Assembly (NCBI RefSeq): GCF_001931485.1
Contig: NZ_MSDV01000078.1
Location: forward strand, 124,001-188,000
Direction: 5' to 3'
Source: Burkholderia sp. SRS-W-2-2016
GTDB taxonomy: Bacteria > Pseudomonadota > Gammaproteobacteria > Burkholderiales > Burkholderiaceae
Length of the DNA stretch: 64,000 bases
Of this stretch, positions 27,754 through 36,757 are shown one piece after another. A program made the position numbers and the translations under genes. The notes under the pieces are model-generated. The model did not search any database. It was not told where the DNA came from and saw nothing but the letters and a program-made list of their open reading frames with translations. Position 1 is the first letter of the stretch, and each line of letters begins with the position of its first letter.

Positions 27754-28923
27754 CTACGGCTTCAAAACCACCTTCACACACCCATCCTCCTTATCCCGGA
27801 ACACGCGATACATCTCCGGGCCCTTCTCCAGCGGCACCGTATGCGTGATCACCACCGAAGGATCGATCTGCCCTTCCTGAATCCGCTTGAGCAGATCATC
27901 GGTCCAGCGGTTCACATGCGTCTGCCCCATCCGAAACGTCAGCCCCTTGTTCATCGCCGCGCCGAACGGAATCTTGTCGATCAGTCCGCCATACACGCCC
28001 GGAATCGACAACACCCCAGCCGGCCGGCACACATACATCATCTCGCGCAGCACATGAGGCCGATCGGTCTCGAGCATCATCGCCTGCTTCGCACGATCGT
28101 AGAGCGCATCGAAAGAGCGCGTTGCGTGCGATTCCATCCCGACCGCGTCGATGCACTTTTCCGGCCCCTTGCCCTTCGTGAGTTCTTTTAGCCGCTCCAG
28201 CACGCTCTCGTCATCGAAGTTGATCGCGATTGCGCCGGCCTGCACCGCCATCGCGAGTCGCTCGGGCACGTTGTCGATCACGACGACCTGTTTCGCGCCG
28301 AGCAAGATCGCGCTGCGAATCGCGAATTGCCCGACCGGCCCCGCGCCCCACACCACCACCGTATCGGTCGGCTCGATCTCGCATTGGACCGCCGCTTGCC
28401 AGCCGGTCGGCAGAATGTCGCCGAGAAACAGCACCTGTTCGTCGGTGAGTCCGTCCGGCACCTTCACCGGCGTGAAGTCCGCGAACGGCACTCGCACGTA
28501 TTCGGCCTGCCCGCCCGGATAACCCCCGGTCAGATGCGAATAGCCGAACAGTCCCGCGGTGGCGTGACCGAATACCTTGTCGGCCATTTCCTTGTTGCGA
28601 TTGGACCGCTCGCAGACCGAATAGAAACCGCGCCGGCACTGATCGCACTCGCCGCACGCGATCGTAAACGGCACCACCACCCGGTCACCGATCTTCAGCC
28701 GCGAGTTGCCGGGCCCGACCTCGACCACCTCGCCCATGAATTCGTGGCCGAGAATATCGCCCGATTTCATCGACGGCATGAAGCCGTCGAACAGATGCAG
28801 GTCCGAGCCGCAGATCGCGCAGCTCGACACCTTGACGATCGCATCGCGCGGATGCTCGATGACCGGATCCGGAACGTTATCCACGCGAACATCTTTCTTG
28901 CCGTGCCAACAAAGGGCTCTCAT
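27754..28923 (-). CDS. Zinc-dependent alcohol dehydrogenase (formaldehyde dehydrogenase-like)
   Basis: This 389-residue medium-chain dehydrogenase has the catalytic zinc ligands ([17 protein letters not shown]) and the structural zinc cluster ([15 protein letters not shown]). The NAD-binding motif is [12 protein letters not shown], near residue 190. It resembles glutathione-independent formaldehyde and threonine dehydrogenase-type enzymes often annotated as alcohol dehydrogenases. The ATG at 28923 is preceded by GGAG at six bases; the frame runs four codons further. The natural substrate is not evident; it stands alone, divergent from pncC across 181 bases. Confidence 0.87.
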   Translation of the reverse strand: MRALCWHGKKDVRVDNVPDPVIEHPRDAIVKVSSCAICGSDLHLFDGFMPSMKSGDILGHEFMGEVVEVGPGNSRLKIGDRVVVPFTIACGECDQCRRGFYSVCERSNRNKEMADKVFGHATAGLFGYSHLTGGYPGGQAEYVRVPFADFTPVKVPDGLTDEQVLFLGDILPTGWQAAVQCEIEPTDTVVVWGAGPVGQFAIRSAILLGAKQVVVIDNVPERLAMAVQAGAIAINFDDESVLERLKELTKGKGPEKCIDAVGMESHATRSFDALYDRAKQAMMLETDRPHVLREMMYVCRPAGVLSIPGVYGGLIDKIPFGAAMNKGLTFRMGQTHVNRWTDDLLKRIQEGQIDPSVVITHTVPLEKGPEMYRVFRDKEDGCVKVVLKP

Positions 28924-29104
28924 GTCGTGCTCCACAGGTGATGGGCCCTTGGCAAGGGCCGCCAGGTGTGACGATGGTCAGGTACGAGCAATCGGTTGAG
29001 CAACGCACATGCCGCCGGACCGGCCGTGCTCAACGTTGCCGTCGCCGACGACGCGGACCGATATTTGCTCGCTATCCTGAACATTTCGACCCGGAGGCCA
29101 AGCG

Positions 29105-29650
29105 ATGAACATCCCCGAACAGGTCGTGTCCTTTCTGAACTCACGCGCACTGAAGCTCGCCACCGCCGAGTCCTGTACCGGCGGCCTGATTGCGTCGAAT
29201 CTCGCGGGCGTGCCGGGCAGCGGCGCGTGTCTGGACGTCGGCTTCGTCAGCTACTCGCCGTCGGGCAAGGCCGGCTTTCTGGGCGTGCGGCACAGCACGA
29301 TGGAGCGCTGCGGGCTCACCAGCGAAGCAGTCGCGCGCGAGATGGCCGAAGGCGCGTTGGGTCAGGACGGCTGCAACGCCGACATCGCGGTATCCAACAC
29401 CGGCCTTGCCGACAGCGGCCCGAACGGGGGCGCCGGCGACGAACCGCCGCCGGGCACGCAATGCTTCGCGTGGTCGTTCCGGCTGCGCGACGGCAACGCG
29501 CTGAAGACCTTCAGCGAAACGCGCCGCTTCGCCGGCGACAGAAACGACGTGCGTTCGCAGGCGGCGCTCTACGCGCTGTCGCTCGTCGCGCACTATTTCG
29601 ATCAACTCCCGCTCGCCGAGCGGGAACACCATCCGGAAACCGCACGATGA
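29105..29650 (+). CDS. pncC: CinA-family nicotinamide-nucleotide amidohydrolase (PncC)
   Basis: This 181-residue protein is the stand-alone C-terminal CinA domain, which deamidates nicotinamide mononucleotide to nicotinic acid mononucleotide in NAD recycling. The motif TAESCTGGLIASNLAGVPGS, with the catalytic serine, is intact, followed by FVSYSPSGKAGFLGV and ADIAVSNTGLADSGP (usually GIAGPGG; here diverged). Its stop overlaps the start of nadE by four bases (ATGA), which links deamidation directly to the last step of NAD synthesis. Confidence 0.85.
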   Translation: MNIPEQVVSFLNSRALKLATAESCTGGLIASNLAGVPGSGACLDVGFVSYSPSGKAGFLGVRHSTMERCGLTSEAVAREMAEGALGQDGCNADIAVSNTGLADSGPNGGAGDEPPPGTQCFAWSFRLRDGNALKTFSETRRFAGDRNDVRSQAALYALSLVAHYFDQLPLAEREHHPETAR

Positions 29651-30501
29651 ACCTGCTCTCCTCACTCGATACTCACGCGTGGCAACAGGAAGTGATTCGC
29701 GAACTCGGCGTCGCGCACGACTTCGACGTCGATCACGAACGCGAGCGACGCGTCGCGTTTCTCGGCGACTATCTCTCGTCGCAGGGCTTGCGCACCTACG
29801 TGCTGGGCATCAGCGGCGGCGTCGATTCATCGACCGCCGGCCGGCTCGCGCAACTGTCGGTCGAACGGCTGCGCGCCCGCGGCTACGAGGCGAAGTTCGT
29901 CGCGGTGCGATTGCCATACGGCACTCAGCGCGACGAAGCCGATGCCGAAGCCGCGCTCGAATTCATCCGTCCGGACGAAACGCTGACGGTCAACGTCAAG
30001 GATCCGGCGGATGCGATGCTGTTCGCGCTCAAGCGCGGCAAGGCGCAGTACGTCGACGACTTTCAGGAAGACTTCGTGCTCGGCAACGTCAAGGCGCGCC
30101 AGCGGATGGTCGCGCAATACGCGATCGCCGGCGCGCGGGTCGGCGCGGTGATCGGCACCGACCACGCGGCCGAATCGCTGATGGGCTTTTTCACGAAATA
30201 TGGCGATGGCGGCGCGGACATCCTGCCGCTCGCCGGCCTGACCAAGCGCCGGGTCCGCGCGCTCGCGCAGGCGCTCGGCGCGCAAAATCGGCTCGTCAAC
30301 AAGGTGCCGACCGCGGACCTCGAATCGCTGACACCGCAAAAGCCCGACGAGGACAGTTACGGGATCAGCTATGAGAACATCGACGACTTCCTTGAAGGCA
30401 AACAGGTCAGTGAGGAAGTACTGACAACGATTCGCCGCTTCTACATGGCGACGTGTCACAAGCGCGCGTTGCCGGTCGCGCCGCCGGCATCGGAAAGCTA
30501 G
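29647..30501 (+). CDS. nadE: Ammonia-dependent NAD synthetase
   Basis: This 284-residue enzyme amidates nicotinic acid adenine dinucleotide to NAD with ATP and ammonia. The PP-loop SGGVDSS is at about residues 59-65, and the later motifs GTDHAAESLMGFFTKYGDGG and LTKRRVRALAQ are intact. There is no glutaminase domain, so ammonia is the nitrogen source, as in E. coli NadE. The frame is open far upstream (to 28996), but the ATG at 29647 overlaps the pncC stop and gives the family N terminus. The two genes form a coupled NAD salvage unit. Confidence 0.92.
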   Translation: MNLLSSLDTHAWQQEVIRELGVAHDFDVDHERERRVAFLGDYLSSQGLRTYVLGISGGVDSSTAGRLAQLSVERLRARGYEAKFVAVRLPYGTQRDEADAEAALEFIRPDETLTVNVKDPADAMLFALKRGKAQYVDDFQEDFVLGNVKARQRMVAQYAIAGARVGAVIGTDHAAESLMGFFTKYGDGGADILPLAGLTKRRVRALAQALGAQNRLVNKVPTADLESLTPQKPDEDSYGISYENIDDFLEGKQVSEEVLTTIRRFYMATCHKRALPVAPPASES

Positions 30502-30916
30502 GACGTCGCAGTCGGCGCACCGCTCGCGCCGTCGCGGTGCCCACGCGAGATACACGCTGCAGCATCGGCGCGATCAGCGGAGCGTGCAGCAGCACAACGC
30601 CTGAAACGCAACCGCTGCACCCGCGGCCCCCTGCCCCATCACTTCGTCCGCTGCCGCTTGGTGCGCGGCGCCAATGCCGCGGCGGCTCCGCATCCCCGCC
30701 CGGCGTCGCGGGCGATCGCTGTTCGGGCGCGATGCGCACGCCGCGGTCGCGGTCGATGGATTGGTCGGTCGGCTCGGGCGCCGCGCCGTCGCCTTCAGCC
30801 TCGATTTGCCGGCGCGCTTCTTCCCAGTGAGTGTCGGTCCTGCCTTCCGACGATGGATCGTCTTCCCGGATGTGATACGCGCGCGTCCTCATGCGAGCTT
30901 CCAGGTCCTTGTCCAT
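30407..30916 (-). CDS. DUF2934 domain protein
   Basis: Starting at 30916, after GGGAG, the minus strand encodes MDKDLEARMRTRAYHIREDD and THWEEARRQIEAEG. This matches the short DUF2934 domain found in stress-related Burkholderia proteins. The rest of the frame is low-complexity and runs 95 bases into the end of nadE on the other strand, which suggests that a frameshift has lengthened it; the original stop was probably earlier. Function unknown. Confidence 0.65.
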   Translation of the reverse strand: MDKDLEARMRTRAYHIREDDPSSEGRTDTHWEEARRQIEAEGDGAAPEPTDQSIDRDRGVRIAPEQRSPATPGGDAEPPRHWRRAPSGSGRSDGAGGRGCSGCVSGVVLLHAPLIAPMLQRVSRVGTATARAVRRLRRPSFPMPAARPATRACDTSPCRSGESLSVLPH

Positions 30917-31239
30917 GTGTTCTCCCTGAACGTTACGTGGGCGTGCCGAAGGGAAATGCCGCGGCTACGCGAGATCGCCAAGGCGCGGTGCGCGAAGCGA
31001 GCGAAACCCTCGCAAACCGTATTCCCCGGCGCCCAACACCGCGCCACGTGCGCCTTTTCGCAGCCTCCCCCCGATCTCCCGTGTGGGCAAGCTTCATCGG
31101 CGAGCTCGCGCGCAATCTGCGTCCACAGTCTGGCGAGTCCTGATTTTGCTTCGAAGCAGAGGACTGTTCCGCTCCCGAGCCGGCTATTCACTGCAAGCAT
31201 CCCGACGAGCAAGCACGCAAACAGCGCCCGCGTCCCGTG
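30917..31239. other. Gap between DUF2934 and the DUF2252 remnant
   Basis: No recognisable gene on either strand. It may contain the decayed beginning of the DUF2252 gene downstream. Confidence 0.35.
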
Positions 31240-32010
31240 GCCCGACGAACGGCAACCGCGCCTCGTCGCATGTCGCGCGAAGACGATGGCGCGTTCTGCA
31301 CATGCTTATCTTCGCGGCAGCGCGGCGCGCTTCTACGCGTGGCTCGATAGCCAGCCAGGTCGTGCCACCCGAATGTCCGGCGGTATCGATCGGCGTCGAC
31401 TGTCATCTTGGCAACCTCGGGCCGATTGCGGACGCCGACTGCAACGTCGCGGTACAGATCCGCGATCTGAATCAGAGTGTGAATCGGCAATCCGGTTCAC
31501 ACTCTGCTGCGACTATCGCTGAACACCGCCGCACGCAGCGCGGACTCGCCCGTCGTGATCATTAGCAGCATGATCGATGCGCTCGTCGACGGTTACGAGC
31601 AGGCCCTCGACAACAGCCGCAGCGATGCGATCCGGCCGGCGCAACGCCCTTCGGTCGTGAAGATCAATGGAAAAAGCGCTGCACCGGTCGTGTCGGCAAA
31701 TGAACCGTCAGACCATCGACAACGTCCGCCTGTTTGGGAGCGAATCAGCGCGCGCTGTTGGCCCGGCGCTAATCGGCAAACCCGCCCGACCGGAGAAATG
31801 GAAGTACTCGATGCTGCGTATTGGGTCAAAGGAAGCAGTTCACTCCGCAGGCACCGCTACGCGGTGTTGCTGAACCTCGACGACGGGCTGCGCGGGACAT
31901 GGCCCGCCGTGGCTCGTCGACATCAAGGAAGCCGCTCCCGCCGCGGCACGGCATGGCAAACGCGCGGACACCCCGCGCGACGATGGGCGTCCTTCGCCCC
32001 CGTGATCGAT
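31240..32010 (+). pseudogene. DUF2252 protein, multiply frameshifted
   Basis: Pieces of a DUF2252 protein appear in order but in changing frames. MARSAHAYLRGSAARFYAWL starts at 31286 in one frame. PAVSIGVDCHLGNLGPIADA follows in a second frame, then GNPVHTLLRLSLNTAARSAD and MIDALVDGYEQALDN in a third. EVLDAAYWVKGSSSLRRHRY comes next, then LVDIKEAAPAAARHGKRADT in another frame. At least four frameshifts are needed, and the middle (31680-31800) is badly altered. The intact family is about 400-450 residues, so the C terminus is also missing or unrecognisable. The boundaries are approximate. Confidence 0.7.
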
Positions 32011-32340
32011 ACGACCGGCCGCGCCGTTGACAACACCTGTGCCATTACGTACAGCATACCAGGCCGGGATGCGGTTGTCACCGCTCCGAGCAGGTAGCGA
32101 GGCGGCTTGCTTCAGGAACGCCCCATGCGCGTACCCACACGTAGCTCGTTTTCCACCCGCGGCTAATGCCGCACATCCGCCAGAGCACCCTCGCTCTGAG
32201 ACCCGGGCGCCCATGTCGGGTGCGGCAATCAATCTGTATCTGGCCGCTGTCCGGTTTCCGTATAGCTTGACCTCCGGCTGCCATGGCGGTGCCCGCTGCC
32301 AGACGGCAACCGGTTGTCCGGCCTTCCATGGAGAAATGAC
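32011..32340. other. Gap upstream of the Mn catalase gene
   Basis: No recognisable gene. It probably holds the Mn catalase promoter and the lost tail of the DUF2252 gene; I could not assign promoter boxes. Confidence 0.35.
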
Positions 32341-33231
32341 ATGTTCATGCACAACAAGCGGCTTCAATATACCGTCCGCGTTGCCGCACCCAATCCAGGT
32401 CTCGCAAACCTCCTTCTCGAACAGTTTGGCGGCCCGCAAGGTGAACTTGCCGCGGCCTGCAGATATTTCACTCAGGCCGTCGGCGAAGACGACCCAGGCC
32501 GCAAAGACCTGCTGTTCGACATCGCCACCGAAGAGTTGAGCCACCTCGAAATAATCGGCTCGATCGTGGCGATGTTGAACAAGAGTGCGAAAGGACAGCT
32601 CGCAGAGGCAGTGGAGGCGGAAGCCGAGCTGTATCGTTCGCTGACGGGCGGAGGTAACGATTCGCACACGACAGCGCTGTTATACGGGGGGGGCCCTGCC
32701 CTGACGAACTCGGCGGGGATCCCCTGGAGCGCGGCCTATATTGACACCATTGGCGACCCGACGGCGGACCTCCGATCGAACATCGCTGCCGAGGCGCGCG
32801 CCAAGATTGTCTACGAAAGGCTGATGAATGTGACTGACGACCCCGGCATTTCGGAAGCGCTCGGTTTTCTGATGACACGTGAGATTGCCCATCAGAAATC
32901 CTTCGAAAAAGCGCTCCACTCGATTCAACCGAACTTTCCACAAGGCAAGCTTCCCGGTGTCCCGGAATTCACTAACGTCTACTACAACATGTCGCAGGGT
33001 GATGACTCGCCGCGAGGTCCGTGGAACGAAGGTCCCGAGTGGGAATTTGTCGAGACTCCCGAACCCGCTGTGGATGGTGGCGACGGGCTGGCAACTGTGC
33101 ACATTTCGAACGCCGAGGTGGAGGTTCTGAGTGCGATGGCCGCGCGGACGGCTTCGGATACCAGCATTGACCCGACCACGGGCGCTGACCTTGGGTCAGG
33201 TCAAATCACTGAGCCCGCCGAGCGGAAGTAG
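32341..33231 (+). CDS. Manganese (non-haem) catalase
   Basis: This 296-residue dimanganese catalase should split hydrogen peroxide to water and oxygen in the cytoplasm. The five metal ligands are present by family pattern: Glu35 (GELAAA), Glu65 and His68 (EELSHLE), Glu151 (AAEARAK) and His184 (EIAHQKSFE). The C-terminal tail of about 50 residues is typical. The ATG at 32341 follows GGAGAA; a longer frame to 32314 is not supported. A strong terminator follows. A shortened paralog lacking two ligands is at 59601-60182. Confidence 0.92.
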   Translation: MFMHNKRLQYTVRVAAPNPGLANLLLEQFGGPQGELAAACRYFTQAVGEDDPGRKDLLFDIATEELSHLEIIGSIVAMLNKSAKGQLAEAVEAEAELYRSLTGGGNDSHTTALLYGGGPALTNSAGIPWSAAYIDTIGDPTADLRSNIAAEARAKIVYERLMNVTDDPGISEALGFLMTREIAHQKSFEKALHSIQPNFPQGKLPGVPEFTNVYYNMSQGDDSPRGPWNEGPEWEFVETPEPAVDGGDGLATVHISNAEVEVLSAMAARTASDTSIDPTTGADLGSGQITEPAERK

Positions 33232-33258
33232 TAGTGTCGAACGCCACGAGCCTAACGA

Positions 33259-33287
33259 CGCCCTACTTTCGTAGGGCGGTTATTTTC
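33259..33287 (+). terminator. Rho-independent terminator after Mn catalase
   Basis: An 8-base perfect stem (CGCCCTAC / GTAGGGCG) closes a TTTC loop and is followed by GTTATTTT. It lies 28 bases after the catalase stop and is the clearest intrinsic terminator seen in the window. Confidence 0.8.
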
Positions 33288-33474
33288 GCGGAATTTTGTC
33301 AATTAAACGCTGTACGAAGATCGGTTGATACCCGACGCCGACGTAGTTGTTCCAGATTTTTAATGCATTTTTTTGCAAGTGCTGCCTGTAGCGGGCGTTA
33401 CGGTGTCTGGCGTTCGCAAATAACACCGCTGCTAACCGCCTGTGCGAGTTCGCCCGCAGGCCTGGGCGTAGGCA

Positions 33475-33912
33475 TCACGGCCAGCATCGCGAGTCGATAG
33501 CTTGCCAGCGCGCTGCGGTGTGGTGTTCCGAGGCGCGCGACATCCGCGTGTATGTCAGGCGTGCCGCAATGAACGACTCCACTGTGTCCAGCAGTAACTC
33601 TACTGAGACGGGCTTTTGCAGGAACGCAGTCCAGTAGCGGCCTCCTTCCCTAGGCTCCTGCATAGCCGACAGCAGGACTACCGGTATGTCGGACAATCCG
33701 GCTCGGCTCCTCAAGCGATGGCAAAGCTCCTCGCCGTCCATTTCCGGCATCTGCAGATCGGTGACAACCAGCGCCGGAAAGTCTGCGGCCGCCTTCTGCA
33801 GTGCGTCCCGTCCATTCTCCGCAAGCACGACGTGGTGCCCCCGGCTCTCCAACGCGAGTTGTAGCGCCCATCGGTTTTCGAGGTCATCGTCGACGAGCAG
33901 AACGGTAGACAT
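33475..33912 (-). CDS. Single-domain response regulator
   Basis: This 145-residue protein is a receiver domain alone: the acidic pair in LLVDDDLENR, the phospho-acceptor Asp in VVTDLQMPEMDG, Thr/Ser in VVLLSAMQ and Lys in FLQKPVS. The last 25 residues are a basic tail without an output domain. The start MSTVLLVDDD at 33912 is preferred over 33969. It probably acts in a phosphorelay or by protein contact; the truncated hybrid kinase at 35583 is near but not demonstrably its partner. Confidence 0.85.
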   Translation of the reverse strand: MSTVLLVDDDLENRWALQLALESRGHHVVLAENGRDALQKAAADFPALVVTDLQMPEMDGEELCHRLRSRAGLSDIPVVLLSAMQEPREGGRYWTAFLQKPVSVELLLDTVESFIAARLTYTRMSRASEHHTAARWQAIDSRCWP

Positions 33913-34150
33913 GGCATGACACGATTGAAAGGAGCACTCGAGTTTCGCAAGCCGTGTACCTACCGGCACTCGCTGCCATGCTCCGCGAAATCACCGTTGC
34001 GTCGGCGAGGGCGCGCTGCATGGTCATCCGCACGGTGTTCCGGTCTGCTCGTACAGGAGAGATGCCATTTGTCCGGGACAGCGCTCGCGCGTGAACGGCG
34101 GGCATATCCGTTGCGGATAGACGACTGCACCATTACAAGTGGAGGACATC

Positions 34151-34618
34151 ATGAGCATATTGGACCCGCAAGGCACCGCTTCGGCAACCGGCGGTGCGGA
34201 CATTGTCGGCAGTGGCACCGGTGACGGTCCCGGACCGGACGTCATGGCCGCGGCGACGCTCGACGGCACACAGGTTATTTCATCGGACGGAGAAGATGTC
34301 GGCAAGATTTCGGACATCATGCTCGACGTGCGCAGCGGCAGGGTTGCCTATGCCGTACTGTCCGAAGGCGGCTTCCTGGGTATGGGCACGAACCTGCACG
34401 CGATCCCGTGGAACGCCCTCACGCTGGATACCGACGCGAAGTGTTTCCGTGTCAGCATCGAAGCTCAACGCATCAAGGACGACCCGGGCTTTGACAAGGA
34501 TCAGTGGCCATCGATGACAGATTCCACATGGGGCACCACGGTTCATCAGTACTACAACCGCGACCCCTACTGGACGCCGGCACGCAACATGGGAGATTTA
34601 CCACCTACGGACATCTGA
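34151..34618 (+). CDS. PRC-barrel domain protein
   Basis: This 155-residue protein has a PRC-barrel (about residues 40-105): DGTQVISSDGEDVGKISDIM, then VAYAVLSEGGFLGMGTNLHA and IPWNALTLD. The domain often mediates protein contacts in stress or photosystem assembly. The ATG at 34151 follows GGAGG at five bases; a GTG at 34139 is unlikely. The C terminus (HQYYNRDPYW) is conserved-looking. No signal peptide. Role here unknown. Confidence 0.8.
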   Translation: MSILDPQGTASATGGADIVGSGTGDGPGPDVMAAATLDGTQVISSDGEDVGKISDIMLDVRSGRVAYAVLSEGGFLGMGTNLHAIPWNALTLDTDAKCFRVSIEAQRIKDDPGFDKDQWPSMTDSTWGTTVHQYYNRDPYWTPARNMGDLPPTDI

Positions 34619-34689
34619 CGATCGCATGTCGCTAACGGCAGGCTGCGGTTCAACCCGGCTTGGCGTTCGCATCATTGAGGGAGGCAATC

Positions 34690-34995
34690 ATGAGCGCAGT
34701 AAAGAAAGCAGCGTTGTATTCAGTATTGGTGCTCGCGTCGGTTGGGACCGCGCTAGCGCAGGGCGCTGGCGGCGGTGGCGGTAACGGCGGAACCAGCGCT
34801 GGCGGTGGCGGGGCTGGCGGCGCCAATGGCGCGGGCAAGGGCGGGGCCGGTGTGAGCGCGCCCAACACCGGCGGAACGACAGGCTCGACATCGTCTTCCA
34901 AGGGGACGAACACCATGAAATCGCAGTCCGGAATGGCGAAAAGTGATCCCCGTGCCAAGGGTGCGTCCGACGCGGCTGCCTCGGGCGCCCAGTGA
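34690..34995 (+). CDS. Secreted Gly-rich small protein
   Basis: This 101-residue protein has a signal peptide (MSAVKKAALYSVLVLASVGT, ALA cleavage) followed by a Gly/Ala/Asn-rich repeat region and a Ser/Thr/Lys-rich tail. The ATG has GGGAGG upstream. It is similar in style to the protein at 54940-55176. Function unknown; such proteins may act in the envelope. Confidence 0.65.
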   Translation: MSAVKKAALYSVLVLASVGTALAQGAGGGGGNGGTSAGGGGAGGANGAGKGGAGVSAPNTGGTTGSTSSSKGTNTMKSQSGMAKSDPRAKGASDAAASGAQ

Positions 34996-35582
34996 TGTCT
35001 GGCGCAACATGCAAACGCAGGTGCGGGACCGGCGCATAACCAGGTCTCGCGCTGCCGCTGCTGCCGCTGAACCATATATCGCCGGCCAGGCGACAAATCA
35101 CTGCGGCGTTGTCGCCTGCGAGCGGGACAGTGGGCGCGACGGTCAATCTGAACGCAAGCATGATGGATAAGTCGAAGTGGTGCGCACCCCTACGGTAGCC
35201 ATCGAGTTTGTCGCAAAGCGCACGCGTAATTTGATGCGTCGTCCGAACGCCCGAAAATCCATCTCTAACTCGCGGCACACCGTTTTAGTCACAAACTCCA
35301 GCCCGACAAGAAAAGCGGCACGCGGGAGCTACCGATGTGATTGCATTTGCACATTTGCCACTGCCATAGCGTTCGCGGTACTGCGGCACTGCCTGAAATG
35401 CCCACGAAGCCGCAGCTATACGTCTCCGCGCTGTCCGGCGACATATTCGCGTGGCCGAGCAGTGTTGTCATAGTGTGTTCGACGCCGTCGCTGTGGACAC
35501 CCTCCAGCGCCGGTTCTCCTAGCAAATCAGGCGTTGTAACAGTCCGGAGGTTGAACACCGCGGACACCCACAATGGCGAACT
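34996..35582. other. Gap with possible integrase-like trace
   Basis: No intact gene. On the minus strand around 35420-35500 a short stretch reads EHTMTTLLGHANMSPDSAET, which weakly recalls the C-terminal box of tyrosine recombinases. This, and the abrupt start of the kinase gene at 35583, suggests past recombination here. Confidence 0.3.
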
Positions 35583-36695
35583 GTGGTTAAGCTTCGGACG
35601 ACCTTCGACGAATTCGTCGCGGTGGTGTCGCACGAGCTCAAGCATCCGCTGAACCTGATTTCGGCGAGCGCCGAGCTGATCCCGCGTTCGCCCGAGACGC
35701 GCCAGAACCTGAACGTGTCGCGCGCGACCGATACGATCCGCCGTACCGTCATCGGCCAGGCGCAGATCATCGACGACCTGCTCGACATTTCGCGGTTGCG
35801 GACCGGCAAGTTGTCGGTGGTGCGCACCGTGGTCGACATGCGCGACATCGTGCAGCGCGTGTGCAGCGCGGTGCAGGAAGACGCCGCGCAGCGCGGCATC
35901 GCGTGGCACGCCGCGATGGCCGACACGCCAGTGATCCTGCATGCGGACCTCACGCGAATCGAGCAGATCGTCTGGAATCTGATCAGTAATGCGCTGAAAT
36001 TCACCCAGCACGGTTCGATCGAGGTGTCGCTGCAGGTCAACGACCATGACGAAGCAGTGCTGCGCGTGACGGATACCGGTACCGGCATCGAGTCTTCGCT
36101 GCTGCCGCACATCTTCGACATGTTCCAGCAAAGCCGCGATCCGGGCACGCGTCGCGCCGGTCTCGGCATCGGCCTCGCGCTGGTGCGCGATCTCGTCAAT
36201 CTTCATGGCGGCGCGGTGCGCGCGGAGTCGGATGGACTGGGCCGGGGCGCGACCTTCACCGTCACGCTGCCTACCCACCGCACCGTGATGCATGCGAATG
36301 CGGGAACGGAAATTGTCGAGGACTCGCTGAAAGGGCTGCGCATCCTGATGGTCGACGACGACTCGGCGACCGTCGAAACCTTCAGGCTGCTGCTCGAAAC
36401 CGAAGGCGCCGAGGTCCGCACCGCGACCAGCGGCGACGAAGCGCTGACGGTAATCAACGGCAATGCGCCGGACGTGATTCTGTCGGATATCGGCATGCCG
36501 GGGATGGACGGCATCGAGTTCATCGGCAAGCTGCGCGGCATGCCGGGAATGGAAGCGGTGACGTGTATCGCCGTCAGCGGCTTCGGGCAGCAGGCCGATA
36601 TCAATGCGGCTGAAGCTTCCGGTTTCGATGCGTATCTGAAGAAGCCGGTGGTGCTCGAGGATTTGCTGAGTATCTTCGCGCGGGTGCGACGGTGA
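35583..36695 (+). CDS. Hybrid histidine kinase, N-terminally truncated
   Basis: This 370-residue frame starts directly in the dimerisation domain: His17 in SHELKHPLN is the phosphorylation site. The N box (NLISNALKF), G1 (DTGTGI), and G2 (GLGIGLALV) are intact, and a receiver domain follows (LRILMVDDDSA, DVILSDIGMPGMDG, LKKPV). The sensory and PAS/GAF parts that normally precede are missing and there is only a weak GTG start, so it is probably a truncated gene. It could still work as a soluble kinase if expressed. Confidence 0.8.
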   Translation: MVKLRTTFDEFVAVVSHELKHPLNLISASAELIPRSPETRQNLNVSRATDTIRRTVIGQAQIIDDLLDISRLRTGKLSVVRTVVDMRDIVQRVCSAVQEDAAQRGIAWHAAMADTPVILHADLTRIEQIVWNLISNALKFTQHGSIEVSLQVNDHDEAVLRVTDTGTGIESSLLPHIFDMFQQSRDPGTRRAGLGIGLALVRDLVNLHGGAVRAESDGLGRGATFTVTLPTHRTVMHANAGTEIVEDSLKGLRILMVDDDSATVETFRLLLETEGAEVRTATSGDEALTVINGNAPDVILSDIGMPGMDGIEFIGKLRGMPGMEAVTCIAVSGFGQQADINAAEASGFDAYLKKPVVLEDLLSIFARVRR

Positions 36696-36723
36696 ACGGC
36701 GCGCTCCGGTCTTGCCCTTACGG

Positions 36724-36757
36724 GCTGACCGGCGGCGCGGCGGCGCGGCCGGTCAGC
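36724..36757. terminator. Hairpin between convergent genes
   Basis: GCTGACCGGC and GCCGGTCAGC form a perfect 10-base stem with a 14-base GC-rich loop. It lies between the convergent kinase and decarboxylase genes and overlaps the latter's stop. There is no U run, so termination is plausible but unproven. Confidence 0.4.

Noticed and set aside
34736-34860. Gly-rich coding repeat taken as a possible DNA repeat array
   Set aside because: The repetition follows codons for Gly and Ala inside a signal-peptide protein and has no fixed unit or spacers, so it is not a CRISPR or regulatory array.
35400-35520. Tyrosine recombinase-like C-terminal box on the minus strand
   Set aside because: Only about ten residues are suggestive and the catalytic Arg and Tyr cannot be placed with confidence.
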